DNA of 51,603 nt from Bryobacterales bacterium. Lineage in GTDB: Bacteria; Acidobacteriota; Terriglobia; Bryobacterales; Bryobacteraceae. The notes below the pieces were generated by a model. It was given only the letters and a program-made list of their open reading frames with translations, did no database searches and was not told the origin of the DNA. Made by a program: the position numbers and the translations under genes. Where the stretch lies: NCBI GenBank assembly GCA_019261985.1, contig JAFAQY010000011.1, forward strand, positions 1 through 51,603, in the 5' to 3' direction. Below, in pieces: positions 35,201 to 42,680 of this stretch (position 1 is its first letter; each line of letters opens with the position of its first letter).

Positions 35201-36141
35201 GGGTCAAGTCTCCATAGGAGATCATTGCTAACACTGTGCCTGATCTCGATTTCAGAGACCTCCACCAGCGATCTGCGGTCGGTCGGATCCACACGCAAAC
35301 GCCCCGAGGGAAAAGGAACTTCAAGGTCGAGAGTGAGCCATTCATTCGGTAAAGTTTCAGCGATTACGCTGCGAGCTTCCGAATACCCGGTGCTGTCGGG
35401 AGAATAGACGCGGAACTTAGAGGTTTCGGCCGGCTTGGGCAAGGGCTGATCAGACAGGCTCTGCGCACACAGGTAATAGTAGTCTCGAACCGTCTGGGGG
35501 TCGGAACCGCCGTTAAACAGGGCCGACAAAAGCGGATGCTTGTCCCTCACCCGACCATTAGCAAGGAGCCCCAGTCCGGAAGAATGCAAGAACGCGAACG
35601 AAGGGAATTGGCTCGCGATCTCTGCCCAGAATCGCCATCCGTCGAATTTTGTCCCTTCGACGGCAATATCATCTATGAGGATCAGGCCACCTGTAGACAT
35701 CTTCGGCAACCAACTCTCAAAATGATGCTTGACAGCGCAATATGCGTGGCAGCCACGAATGTGTAGAAGATCAACTGATTCATTGAAAAATAGCGCTGAA
35801 GCTTCGTCGAAAGTCATTCTCAATAAATTCGAGAAGGATGCGTAATGACGTGCATTGTAATGCGAGATATTGCCGAAGACCCCGTGATCGTATGGTTCTG
35901 TATTGCCGTCCCCTGCCCATCGGTCCACTGCGTAACACTCGCAGTTTACGATGTTCTCGCTCACAGCCTGACACAGGCCAAAATAGGATTCACCAGAGTC
36001 TGTTCCCAGTTCCACGAGAATTGACGGCTTGCGGGCTGCGATCAGGTCGACGGCGCAGGGCAAGTGTCCTGACCAAGACCCCCGGCCGTCAGGGCAAACG
36101 AACTTGGGCTTGAATCGCAGCGAAGGCAGATTCGGGATCAA
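32203..36141 (-). CDS. Giant methyltransferase - coiled coil - GT2 glycosyltransferase fusion
   Basis: The protein is 1312 aa with a TTG start. Domains in order: class I methyltransferase (about 25-190, ILVELGTDSGESYFGL, LILIDDIAVEG); an uncharacterised beta region (about 240-370); a coiled coil of about 150 residues with near-identical 28-residue repeats (about 410-540, ARLLEQTQRQSELSLQ); short repeats of FDxxYYxxxNPDV/NPLxHYxxFG type (about 660-770); a GT2 domain (about 800-1040, IVMPVFNTAAG, YDDGSD, FLDHDDE) and a second, degenerate GT2 domain (to about 1290, DFLIWIDADLEI). It would extend and methylate a polysaccharide chain, with the coil possibly acting as a spacer. It is divergent from the GT2 gene at 36351. 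Confidence 0.88.
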   Translation of the reverse strand: MIPNLPSLRFKPKFVCPDGRGSWSGHLPCAVDLIAARKPSILVELGTDSGESYFGLCQAVSENIVNCECYAVDRWAGDGNTEPYDHGVFGNISHYNARHYASFSNLLRMTFDEASALFFNESVDLLHIRGCHAYCAVKHHFESWLPKMSTGGLILIDDIAVEGTKFDGWRFWAEIASQFPSFAFLHSSGLGLLANGRVRDKHPLLSALFNGGSDPQTVRDYYYLCAQSLSDQPLPKPAETSKFRVYSPDSTGYSEARSVIAETLPNEWLTLDLEVPFPSGRLRVDPTDRRSLVEVSEIEIRHSVSNDLLWRLDPTMDELDYGGTAVQVPSESPLTILSFGVDPQLYLPNFEVPDRAATLRIHCRLRVDPDFHSSPAVLEHCSAAIFELGQSVEQLKRKYEEQKALYLQESAAKQQTLEEENARLLEQTQRQSELSLQWATKQRTLEDENARLLEQTQRQSELSLQWATKQRTLEEENARLLEQTQRQSELSLQWAAKQQALEEENARLLEQTQRQSELSLQRAAKQQTLEDENARLQKLVAGVTSDLAAQARRYNRESQLWASRQQHVERERTALQISLQAEGRRAEERLRNLNAIRSSFSWQITSPLRAVGTLVLKAHELFLKCLYQSSAFVITGKIIAKAVSGGYFPLGRFFLPSNPLFSPQFYASSNPDLSRSRNLWGHYIGFGADEGRDPHPLFNTRYYTVNNPDVVRRRLNPLIHYYAFGANENRQPHPEFDPVEYLRERHDVAENRVNPLLHYWQYGRYDIPSTVLRPSVTHEQANPGASRQCSGSDAATTVVPNGPLFSIVMPVFNTAAGVLRQAIESVRRQSYSKWQLCIYDDGSDRTETASILKEYIELQDARIEIEFGATTQGIAKASNAASVLARGDYIGFLDHDDELDCDALLEIAKALERNPTLDAVYTDQDTINADGHRIGTLLKPDWSPELFRGVMFVNHLLVVRAELFRELGGFDSRFERIQDFEFMLRVSEKTDKVGHIPRILYHWRAVPGSVASATNAKGPLEPVQASAVNAHLQRLGIGAIAIPHPSLPHRMTIRAISRSTHPRVIIAVRDTPEPSTFAVHSIVERSSYPNFLVAVSPVVSRALPDDPRIYVANLEEVHRRLDAHDFLIWIDADLEIVEKDWIETLLIYCEQPDVGCASPLILLGETVWCSGLVLGVDHGLGYSMRGRPPRSDGYAGSLSCAREVSSVSGECLMVSARLFQQSGGNVKYFSTSVFDGADLSLRARALGRRNIVTPQAIVRRRIEPAAPIGCKLDADLFSDRWHSLVQEGDPYYISKYVPQIPVCSQVLATAHA
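34541..34910 (-). repeat. 84-bp tandem repeats encoding coiled-coil heptads
   Basis: Units start at 34541, 34625, 34709, 34793 and 34877, an exact 84-bp period: four complete copies and part of a fifth, differing at a few bases. Each encodes 28 residues, exactly four heptads, so copy number can change without breaking the coil. This is coding DNA, not CRISPR: no spacers. Confidence 0.95.
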
Positions 36142-36269
36142 CTTCTTAATTTACCCCAAACGGGCCGCTTCTCGTCTGGGGACTACCCCCCACGCGGCAC
36201 GATGATCGTTTTGCACTTGCAAGCTCAAAATAGAGACTTTTTGAGCGCAATCGGCAAAAATAGCAATGC

Positions 36270-36275
36270 TATAAT
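36270..36275 (+). promoter_or_regulatory. Perfect -10 hexamer upstream of the GT2 gene
   Basis: TATAAT at 36270-36275 lies 75 bp before the TTG start at 36351, inside the 209-bp divergent gap. The best -35 (TTGAGC, 36241-36246) is 23 bp away, which is too far, so a sigma70 promoter is only probable. Confidence 0.4.
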
Positions 36276-36350
36276 CCGTGATACCGTTCATACCATGCGC
36301 GGCCAGCAACAACGTTTTATAAATCCTTGGCAGACGGAGCGTAAGTTAGC

Positions 36351-38378
36351 TTGGACAACCGGCAACCCTCTCCTTCGTCCGATCTGAAAACAAAACTGAT
36401 CGTACTGGAGGCGCAGCTAAAAGTCGTTCAGAATGAGATGCGAGGAGTGCGGGAGACGCAAGAACGCATTTTTCGCGATGGCGTGGCGATCCGAAACTCG
36501 CTTTCGCGCCACCAAGACGAAATCCAAAGTTGCACGAAGCGCATCGAGGAGCTTCTCGAAAGCCGCATATGGCGCACGTTAGTATGGCTGGGGGGCGCAC
36601 TATTGTTATTCAACAAGAGGTCCAGATTGGCCCCGCCCGCTACAGAACAGAGCGCGACCGTAGCATCGATACCATCAGTGGACGGTGCGCCACTTCCGCC
36701 GGAATCACCATCGGAACAATCTCATCAAAGGAATCCAACCGAGGAATTGGCCGAAGCCCTCGCCATTGCCACCGGCGCACTAGCGCGAGCACATTCGAGT
36801 CGCCCCCGCATCAGCATTATCACCGTGGCCTGGAATACGCCTGTTTCCGCGTTTGCGCGCACGGCGATTTCGGTACTACAGCAAACTTGCGCCGAATGGG
36901 AATGGTGCATCGTCGATGATGCTTCCACGCTGGTGGACTTTCACGCACTGTTCGCAGTATTCGGAGACACCGATCGGATTAAGATCCGAAAACTCGAGCG
37001 CAAGCAGGGTATGAGCGGCGCATTAAATGAAGGCTTACGGCTCGCTATCGGCGAAGATGTCTGTTTTCTGAATCAGAACGATGCGCTGTCGCCGGCGGCG
37101 TTGACGGAATGCGTACAGAAGCTAGATCAGGGATTTGATGCCGTTTACACAGATCACGACGTAGCAAATGAGGGGGCGATTCAGGCCCGTCCTGTCTACA
37201 AACCAGACTGGTCGCCCGAATACTTTCGAGGCGTCATGTATATTGGTGATTTATTATGTGTCCGCCGCGATATTGCGCTCCGAATCGGCGGCTTCGATCC
37301 TCGATTCGACGGCATCGAAGCTTTCGAATTCATGCTCCGCTACTGCGAGCAGACCCAGCGCATTGGCCATTTGAGCAAGATACTGTATCACCGCGTCACG
37401 TCAGGCGACCTCGAAAGTGCACAGTCCACCAGCGCTGATGCGACAGCGCTCCAAAGTAAGGCCGTCCAAGAACACTTGCATCGTATGCGGCTACCGGCGG
37501 TTGCCGAACCGGCATCGTATCCGCATCGCCTCCGTATTGTGCCGCGACCAGTGAGAGATCAACCGCTGGTTTCGGTTGTCATTCCGACGAAGGACGCGCC
37601 CGATCTGCTTCGGGGGTGTATCGGAAGCATCACGGAGAAGACAACATATGCCCGTTTTGAAATTATCTGTGTCGATAACGAAACCACGGACGCTGAAGCA
37701 TTGCGCGTTATGCAAGCCTATCCGGTGGAGCAGGTCTTGTTTCCAGGGCGCTTTAACTATTCCCGGGCTAATAATCTTGGCGTGCGGCGTGCGGCCGGCG
37801 AATACCTCGTTTTCATAAATAATGACACCGAAGTGATAACCAGCCGTTGGATTGAAGAGATGCTCTATTATGCGCGGCAGGAGGATGTGGGCGCCGTCGG
37901 AGCGATGCTCCTTTACCCCGACTGGACTGTCCAGCATGCAGGGGTGGTACTCGGCTGCAGAGGCACCGCCGATCACGTTTCGCGCAATGCACCCGCGAAT
38001 TCGGACGGCTACGAGGGGTCTCTGAGCTGCGCGCGCGAGGTTTCTGCCGTAACCGCGGCGTGTATGATGCTGAGCCGATCGGCTTTCGAGCGGGCCGGCG
38101 GGTTCTCCGAGGAATACAGTACGGCATATCAAGATGTGGACCTATGCCTTCGATTACGTTCTCTGGGATTTCGCAATATATTTACGCCGCATGCCCGCTT
38201 TTTTCATTTTGAATCCCGCACCCGCGGCAATTACTACGACTTAGGAGATCGGAATCGACTGCTGACGACGTGGGGTGAGACAATTGCCGCGCTGGATCCT
38301 TACTATAGTCCGAATTTCGATGTACAGGCATGCAATTATACTCCCAAGTTGCCGGCCGGCGCGTCCGCTGCAGTCTGA
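36351..38378 (+). CDS. Double GT2 glycosyltransferase
   Basis: The protein is 675 aa with a TTG start; GGAG lies 12 nt upstream. A short N-terminal coiled coil (about 10-65) and a hydrophobic segment (about 70-85) precede two GT-A domains. The first (about 150-380) has SIITVAWNTPVSAFA and CIVDDAST but NQND where a DxD is expected; the second (about 400-640) is intact, VSVVIPTKDAPDLLRGC, ICVDNETTD and FINNDTEV. The region YKPDWSPEYFRGVMY to the end of domain one closely resembles the first GT2 domain of the fusion protein at 32203, so the two are paralogues. Rhamnan or galactan-type chain synthesis is typical for this family. Confidence 0.88.
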   Translation: MDNRQPSPSSDLKTKLIVLEAQLKVVQNEMRGVRETQERIFRDGVAIRNSLSRHQDEIQSCTKRIEELLESRIWRTLVWLGGALLLFNKRSRLAPPATEQSATVASIPSVDGAPLPPESPSEQSHQRNPTEELAEALAIATGALARAHSSRPRISIITVAWNTPVSAFARTAISVLQQTCAEWEWCIVDDASTLVDFHALFAVFGDTDRIKIRKLERKQGMSGALNEGLRLAIGEDVCFLNQNDALSPAALTECVQKLDQGFDAVYTDHDVANEGAIQARPVYKPDWSPEYFRGVMYIGDLLCVRRDIALRIGGFDPRFDGIEAFEFMLRYCEQTQRIGHLSKILYHRVTSGDLESAQSTSADATALQSKAVQEHLHRMRLPAVAEPASYPHRLRIVPRPVRDQPLVSVVIPTKDAPDLLRGCIGSITEKTTYARFEIICVDNETTDAEALRVMQAYPVEQVLFPGRFNYSRANNLGVRRAAGEYLVFINNDTEVITSRWIEEMLYYARQEDVGAVGAMLLYPDWTVQHAGVVLGCRGTADHVSRNAPANSDGYEGSLSCAREVSAVTAACMMLSRSAFERAGGFSEEYSTAYQDVDLCLRLRSLGFRNIFTPHARFFHFESRTRGNYYDLGDRNRLLTTWGETIAALDPYYSPNFDVQACNYTPKLPAGASAAV

Positions 38379-38416
38379 ATATGGAAGCGGGCAAATTCTG
38401 GCGTTTTCAACACACC

Positions 38417-40999
38417 TTAGGGTGCAAAATACGCCATAAGGTCGACGATGAGATGAGTTGGGTCCGACGGAAGGGCGTTTATGATGCCATTCGTCGCTGG
38501 AACGATCGTCATATTGGAAGTGATCGCGCCGTCCGGAGCTCTTAACGTCGGCGTGCTTGGAACGCCCGCGGCCGACGCCCATATATTCAGATATTGCAGA
38601 GGTCCCGGCGGGACTACCGTTGCGTTGACCACATAAGCTTGGGCAGACGCGGGAGGCTGGCAGGAACTTGCGCTCATGTCGATGGAATAGGTTATACCGC
38701 CGGGAAGCGGCGGTTGCAACAATGGATAACGCGTATCTAACAAGCGGCACGGAACGATGCTGTAAAGCGATAATCCACCTGCAGCCGGGGAAGCAAAGTA
38801 GCCGCTGATTTCAATCGAAAGGTCCGTATCATCGCTCACAAAGACATCTATTGACCCGCTGATTCCGCCAGCGAGGATGGCAGCAGCGGATGTTATCGCA
38901 CCCGAGCTTGCATTGAGCGTAGACGCCTTTGGCCGCGGTATACCGGTAGGCCATGCTGTCATATATCCTAAGGGGCCACCGGGGAATGCAGTGAAGTTTA
39001 GCAAATACGCCTGCGCCGAACTGGGGATTCCGCAGGCAGTTGCAAAGAGAATGGGAAATGTTCGAGTACTCCCTCCGGCGAGCGAGGGCCCGCCCAAAAC
39101 TCCAGGGAGGGTACGCGTGTCCGACACCGGACAGGGAGGCAGGGGAAAGAATTCTAAAGCCAGCGAAGAGCTTGCCGGAATGAAGTAACCATCGATATCG
39201 AGCACTAGCTCCGTAGCATCACTGACGAAAATCGAAACGCCTCCCGCTAAGCCCGCAGGGATAATCGCCGCATTAGCCTTGATGCGGCCGTCAGAATTTA
39301 AAGTCGAGACCCTTGGGCGGGCTTGGCCTGCCGGCCACACTGTCAAATATCCGAGCGGCCCGGGCGGCACGGCGGTGATGCTTAGAGAATAGGCTTGAGC
39401 CGTAATCGGTATTCCGCAATTACTGCTTGGAATTGGGAAAGTGCGTGTGCCAAACGCGGGGAGAGCGGGCGGGCCGAAGCCACCTGTGAATCCGTGTCCG
39501 GGTCGAGTATCCGCGACCCGGCAGGGAATAATTGGCACAAATCGCAACGGGATAGTGGAAGGTGAATATGAGATGAGGGCAAAAAAACCGTCATACTGAC
39601 CGGGTGGCGACGAGAATAACTCCGGTAAATAAGAAACAGAACCTGATAAGATCTGGCCGGCTACGATGAACTCGTTAGTTCCAGCAGAGACTACGCCGTA
39701 GGCTCTATCGTCTTGGCCGCCACCAATAAAAGTGGAAAAGTCCAAGGCGCTCCCGTTGGCGTCGACGACGGAAACGAAAGCATCAAACAACCCGCCGAAC
39801 GTGCTCTGGATAGGCGTGACTAGCGGAAAATCCGCCGATCCGGTGAAACCAGCGACTACTATCCGGCCATCCTGCGCGACGGATAGAGCGGTCGCGGAAT
39901 CAGACCCACTCCCGCCAATATATCTGGCCCATAACAATTGACTTCCGTCCGGTACAATGGCACAAAGAAAGCCGTCATAGCTGCCGCGGTTTTGATTTTG
40001 CGATGCATTCGGTACGCCGAATGTACTCGAAGTGGAAGCCCCGGCAACATAGACCAGCCCATTGGGCCCAATTGTTACCGCATTACCCTCGTCCACGCTC
40101 TCCCCGCCGATATATGTTGAAAACAGCCAGCGATCTCCGGCGGGACTTAGCTTAGCCAAAAATGCGTCGGACGATCCCGACAACGCAGTGTTTATAGCTC
40201 CTGTCACCGGAAAATTAGAAGAATTCGTTATTCCGGTGACAAAGGCATTGCCGGCCCCGTCGAGCGCAATACCCCGGCAAAGGTCGATGCCCCGGCCGCC
40301 GAGAAACGTCGCGTAGGTTAGGGTTGCGCCACCTGGATCCAGCTTGGCGATGAAGCAATTGGATATTCCAGCTTCAACCAGTTGAGGGGCGTTGTAGGTA
40401 ACTGGAAAATTCTGAGAGCTCGTGGCACCGGTGACAAAAGCGGCTCCGTATTGATCCACGGCAATTCCGTAGCCCGCATCGTTCGAAGAACCCCCTAAGT
40501 AAGTCGCGTAGACCAGGGTTCCGGCAGCATTTACCTTGGCCACGAATGCATCTTGCAATCCCGGACTTGCTGACCGTGCTTGCAGCGCCCCGGCACTAAC
40601 AGGAAAATCGTACGAGTCCGTAATCCCGGTAATGTAGGCGTTACCTGCTGAATCGACTGACAAACCTCTGGCCGAATCGTAGCTAGAACCGCCAAAAACC
40701 AAGCTGTACAGTATCTGGGTGCCGGTCGCGCTCAACTTCACAACAAAGGCATCGCCTGTGGTGCGTGAATGAATCGACGGCTTAGCCGCGGGAAAATCAT
40801 TCGAATATGTTTCGCCTACCACATAAATATTGCCGACGGCGTCCGTCGTTACAGCTCGGATCACATCGTATTGGCTCCCGCCAAAATTGGATGCGGACAA
40901 AAGCGAGGCACAGCTTGCCGGCCCGGGGATGATCATGAGCGCTATCATCATCGGCATCGATAGAAAACATCTGGGGCGAGTCGGGCACTGAAATCTCAT
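38417..40999 (-). CDS. Exported SBBP-repeat protein with three C-terminal 'DTR' domains
   Basis: The protein is 860 aa, with an ATG start and an AGGGAGAA ribosome site; the alternative start at 41041 is unsupported. A long signal sequence (about 1-32) precedes six or seven SBBP repeats of about 60-70 residues (about 40-490), recognised by LVYATYLGGSSNDAGYGIAV and ITGITDSYDFPV-like segments; these build a beta-propeller. Then three copies of a 115-residue domain follow (about 505-860), each beginning PCRxxDTR, with GPLGYLTVWPAG, STLN and a final (I/L)xGYFxP strand. It is probably secreted or surface-bound. Function unknown. Confidence 0.88.
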   Translation of the reverse strand: MRFQCPTRPRCFLSMPMMIALMIIPGPASCASLLSASNFGGSQYDVIRAVTTDAVGNIYVVGETYSNDFPAAKPSIHSRTTGDAFVVKLSATGTQILYSLVFGGSSYDSARGLSVDSAGNAYITGITDSYDFPVSAGALQARSASPGLQDAFVAKVNAAGTLVYATYLGGSSNDAGYGIAVDQYGAAFVTGATSSQNFPVTYNAPQLVEAGISNCFIAKLDPGGATLTYATFLGGRGIDLCRGIALDGAGNAFVTGITNSSNFPVTGAINTALSGSSDAFLAKLSPAGDRWLFSTYIGGESVDEGNAVTIGPNGLVYVAGASTSSTFGVPNASQNQNRGSYDGFLCAIVPDGSQLLWARYIGGSGSDSATALSVAQDGRIVVAGFTGSADFPLVTPIQSTFGGLFDAFVSVVDANGSALDFSTFIGGGQDDRAYGVVSAGTNEFIVAGQILSGSVSYLPELFSSPPGQYDGFFALISYSPSTIPLRFVPIIPCRVADTRPGHGFTGGFGPPALPAFGTRTFPIPSSNCGIPITAQAYSLSITAVPPGPLGYLTVWPAGQARPRVSTLNSDGRIKANAAIIPAGLAGGVSIFVSDATELVLDIDGYFIPASSSLALEFFPLPPCPVSDTRTLPGVLGGPSLAGGSTRTFPILFATACGIPSSAQAYLLNFTAFPGGPLGYMTAWPTGIPRPKASTLNASSGAITSAAAILAGGISGSIDVFVSDDTDLSIEISGYFASPAAGGLSLYSIVPCRLLDTRYPLLQPPLPGGITYSIDMSASSCQPPASAQAYVVNATVVPPGPLQYLNIWASAAGVPSTPTLRAPDGAITSNMTIVPATNGIINALPSDPTHLIVDLMAYFAP

Positions 41000-41095
41000 C
41001 GTCTTCTCCCTAGGCCGGCCTTCAACAACCTGCCTTCCCAAAAGATCGGCATCTCAGACGAATGAGTTTAGGGATAGCGGTGCGCGGACGTTTCG

Positions 41096-41953
41096 CTATA
41101 TGGATTTCTTCGCAACGATTAACGCCTGAGGCCCACGATGGTCTTCAGAGACGTAATCCACCAGTTCGAACGTATCCGTCCAGGCGGATTTCACGTAAGC
41201 GGGAGAGATGATAGCCTGGCCGAAGAAATCGTTGGACAGTACCCCACCGCCTCCCGTGCCCACCCAGATAAATCGGCCCGCGTCGAAATCGGCGAGTGCT
41301 TTGGGAATTGAAAAATCGATATCACTTAAAACGCGGCGCCACACTTCACCGCCGGTTTCCAGCTTGTTTTGCCAGACGGCTATGTGATCGCGCTTGAAGG
41401 TTGTAACGATCAACATGCCGCCCGGTTTGAGAATTCGCGCGAATTCGCGCATCCAAAGCCGGGCGGCCAGTTCGCTCAGATGGGAGAACACGGAGTAGGC
41501 ATAAATCACCTCGAAAGTGGAATTCCCGGCCAGCGGAAGAGGCGGAAAGGCGCTGCACTTTTCAAAGCGGCCGTAGGGCATTGAGGCGCGACAAAAATCT
41601 ATGCATTTCTGATCGACGTCTATTCCGATGAAATGTTCTACAGCAAAATCGCGCAAAAAAATCCGGTAGAACCGCCCCCAGCCTACCCCAAAATCCAGCA
41701 CCCTTGTATTCCGGTCGAGACGGATGTCTAGGCAGCTAGCATATTTCTTCAGTTCTTTGTAGAATATGAATGCTTCTTTGAAGGCGTCCGCCCCGCTGGC
41801 ACCCACGAATTGCCGCTGTAGGCACTCGTCGGGCGGTGGCGGGAACTCGACGCCTCGGATTACCCGCTCCTGGCAACTGCGGAGGACCACGTCCCTCCAT
41901 TCGTCGTCCGTAAGCGCGCCGAAGTTTTCGAAAAAGATTTCGTTGTCCGTCAT
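41096..41953 (-). CDS. SAM-dependent methyltransferase
   Basis: The protein is 285 aa from MTDNEIFFENFGALTDDEWR. The Rossmann motif is TRVLDFGVGWGRFYRIFLRD, followed by FIGIDVDQKCIDFCRAS, a FSHLSE segment and LKPGGMLIVTTF, the methyltransferase_12/25 pattern. The first 31 codons of the longer frame (from 42043) read as unlikely protein. Stand-alone, between the SBBP protein and a broken methyltransferase. Substrate unknown, probably a saccharide. Confidence 0.82.
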   Translation of the reverse strand: MTDNEIFFENFGALTDDEWRDVVLRSCQERVIRGVEFPPPPDECLQRQFVGASGADAFKEAFIFYKELKKYASCLDIRLDRNTRVLDFGVGWGRFYRIFLRDFAVEHFIGIDVDQKCIDFCRASMPYGRFEKCSAFPPLPLAGNSTFEVIYAYSVFSHLSELAARLWMREFARILKPGGMLIVTTFKRDHIAVWQNKLETGGEVWRRVLSDIDFSIPKALADFDAGRFIWVGTGGGGVLSNDFFGQAIISPAYVKSAWTDTFELVDYVSEDHRGPQALIVAKKSI

Positions 41954-42158
41954 TCGTATCAAGGCCACAGTTGTAATCGCCGCGGGACACCTTGACCGGA
42001 AGCCTCGCGCAAGCTCGCGCGGTATAGGACTTAAGCTTAGCACGAGCGCCCAAAGCCTCGTGGATCAAGAGATCTCGCAAATGCGGATCCAAAATTCTGC
42101 GTTTAGGCCACTGACCAGGGAGATGCTCACGATTTTATTCCGCTAGCGCGTTTGGGAC

Positions 42159-42680
42159 GTGTTGTGCGCGTTCTTTGCCAGGTGCATCCAGCCCGATTCC
42201 GCCGTCCTAGATCCTGGTAGCGGATATTGCGAGTTCATTAATGCGGCGCACGCCCTGCAACAAATACGCGAGGGATTTAAATCTCGACGTTGTCCAGCAC
42301 GCCGCCAACGGCGTGACGGTTCTTCACCAGGACTGTTCCGCTGAATGGGACTCGTTTCCTGGCTCGCTTGACGCGATCCTCACCAGCAATTTCTTTGAAC
42401 ACCTGCCCGACAAAGAGGCGCTTAAACGGACGCTGTTGAACGCCAACGGCGCGTTTCGACCCGGCGGCGCATTGATCATGATGGGGCCGAACGTTAAGTA
42501 CTTACCGGGCGCGTACTGGGATTTCTTCGATCATTGTGTATCGGCCGTTTCTTGCCGTACACGATGTCGCAGGGCAGGACCTACCCGATTTGGATCTTGC
42601 GAGCGATTTAGCCATGCCCTGGATATGGCGTTTCTTTGGAAAGCACTTCCTGGTCGTGTAAGGAAGCGTGTATGACGCTT
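42159..42680 (+). pseudogene. Broken SAM-dependent methyltransferase
   Basis: Pieces of one methyltransferase appear in three frames. MLCAFFARCIQPDSAVLDPG continues as SGYCEFINAAHA in frame one. QHAANGVTVLHQD, AILTSNFFEHLPDKEALKRT and PNVKYLPGAYWDFFDH follow in a second frame. A third frame gives RFLPYTMSQGRTYPIWILRA, then AMPWIWRFFGKHFLVV and a stop. About thirty residues between DFFDH and RFLPY are missing, and two or more frameshifts occur. The order and spacing of the pieces follow a typical family member. Non-functional. Confidence 0.82.
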
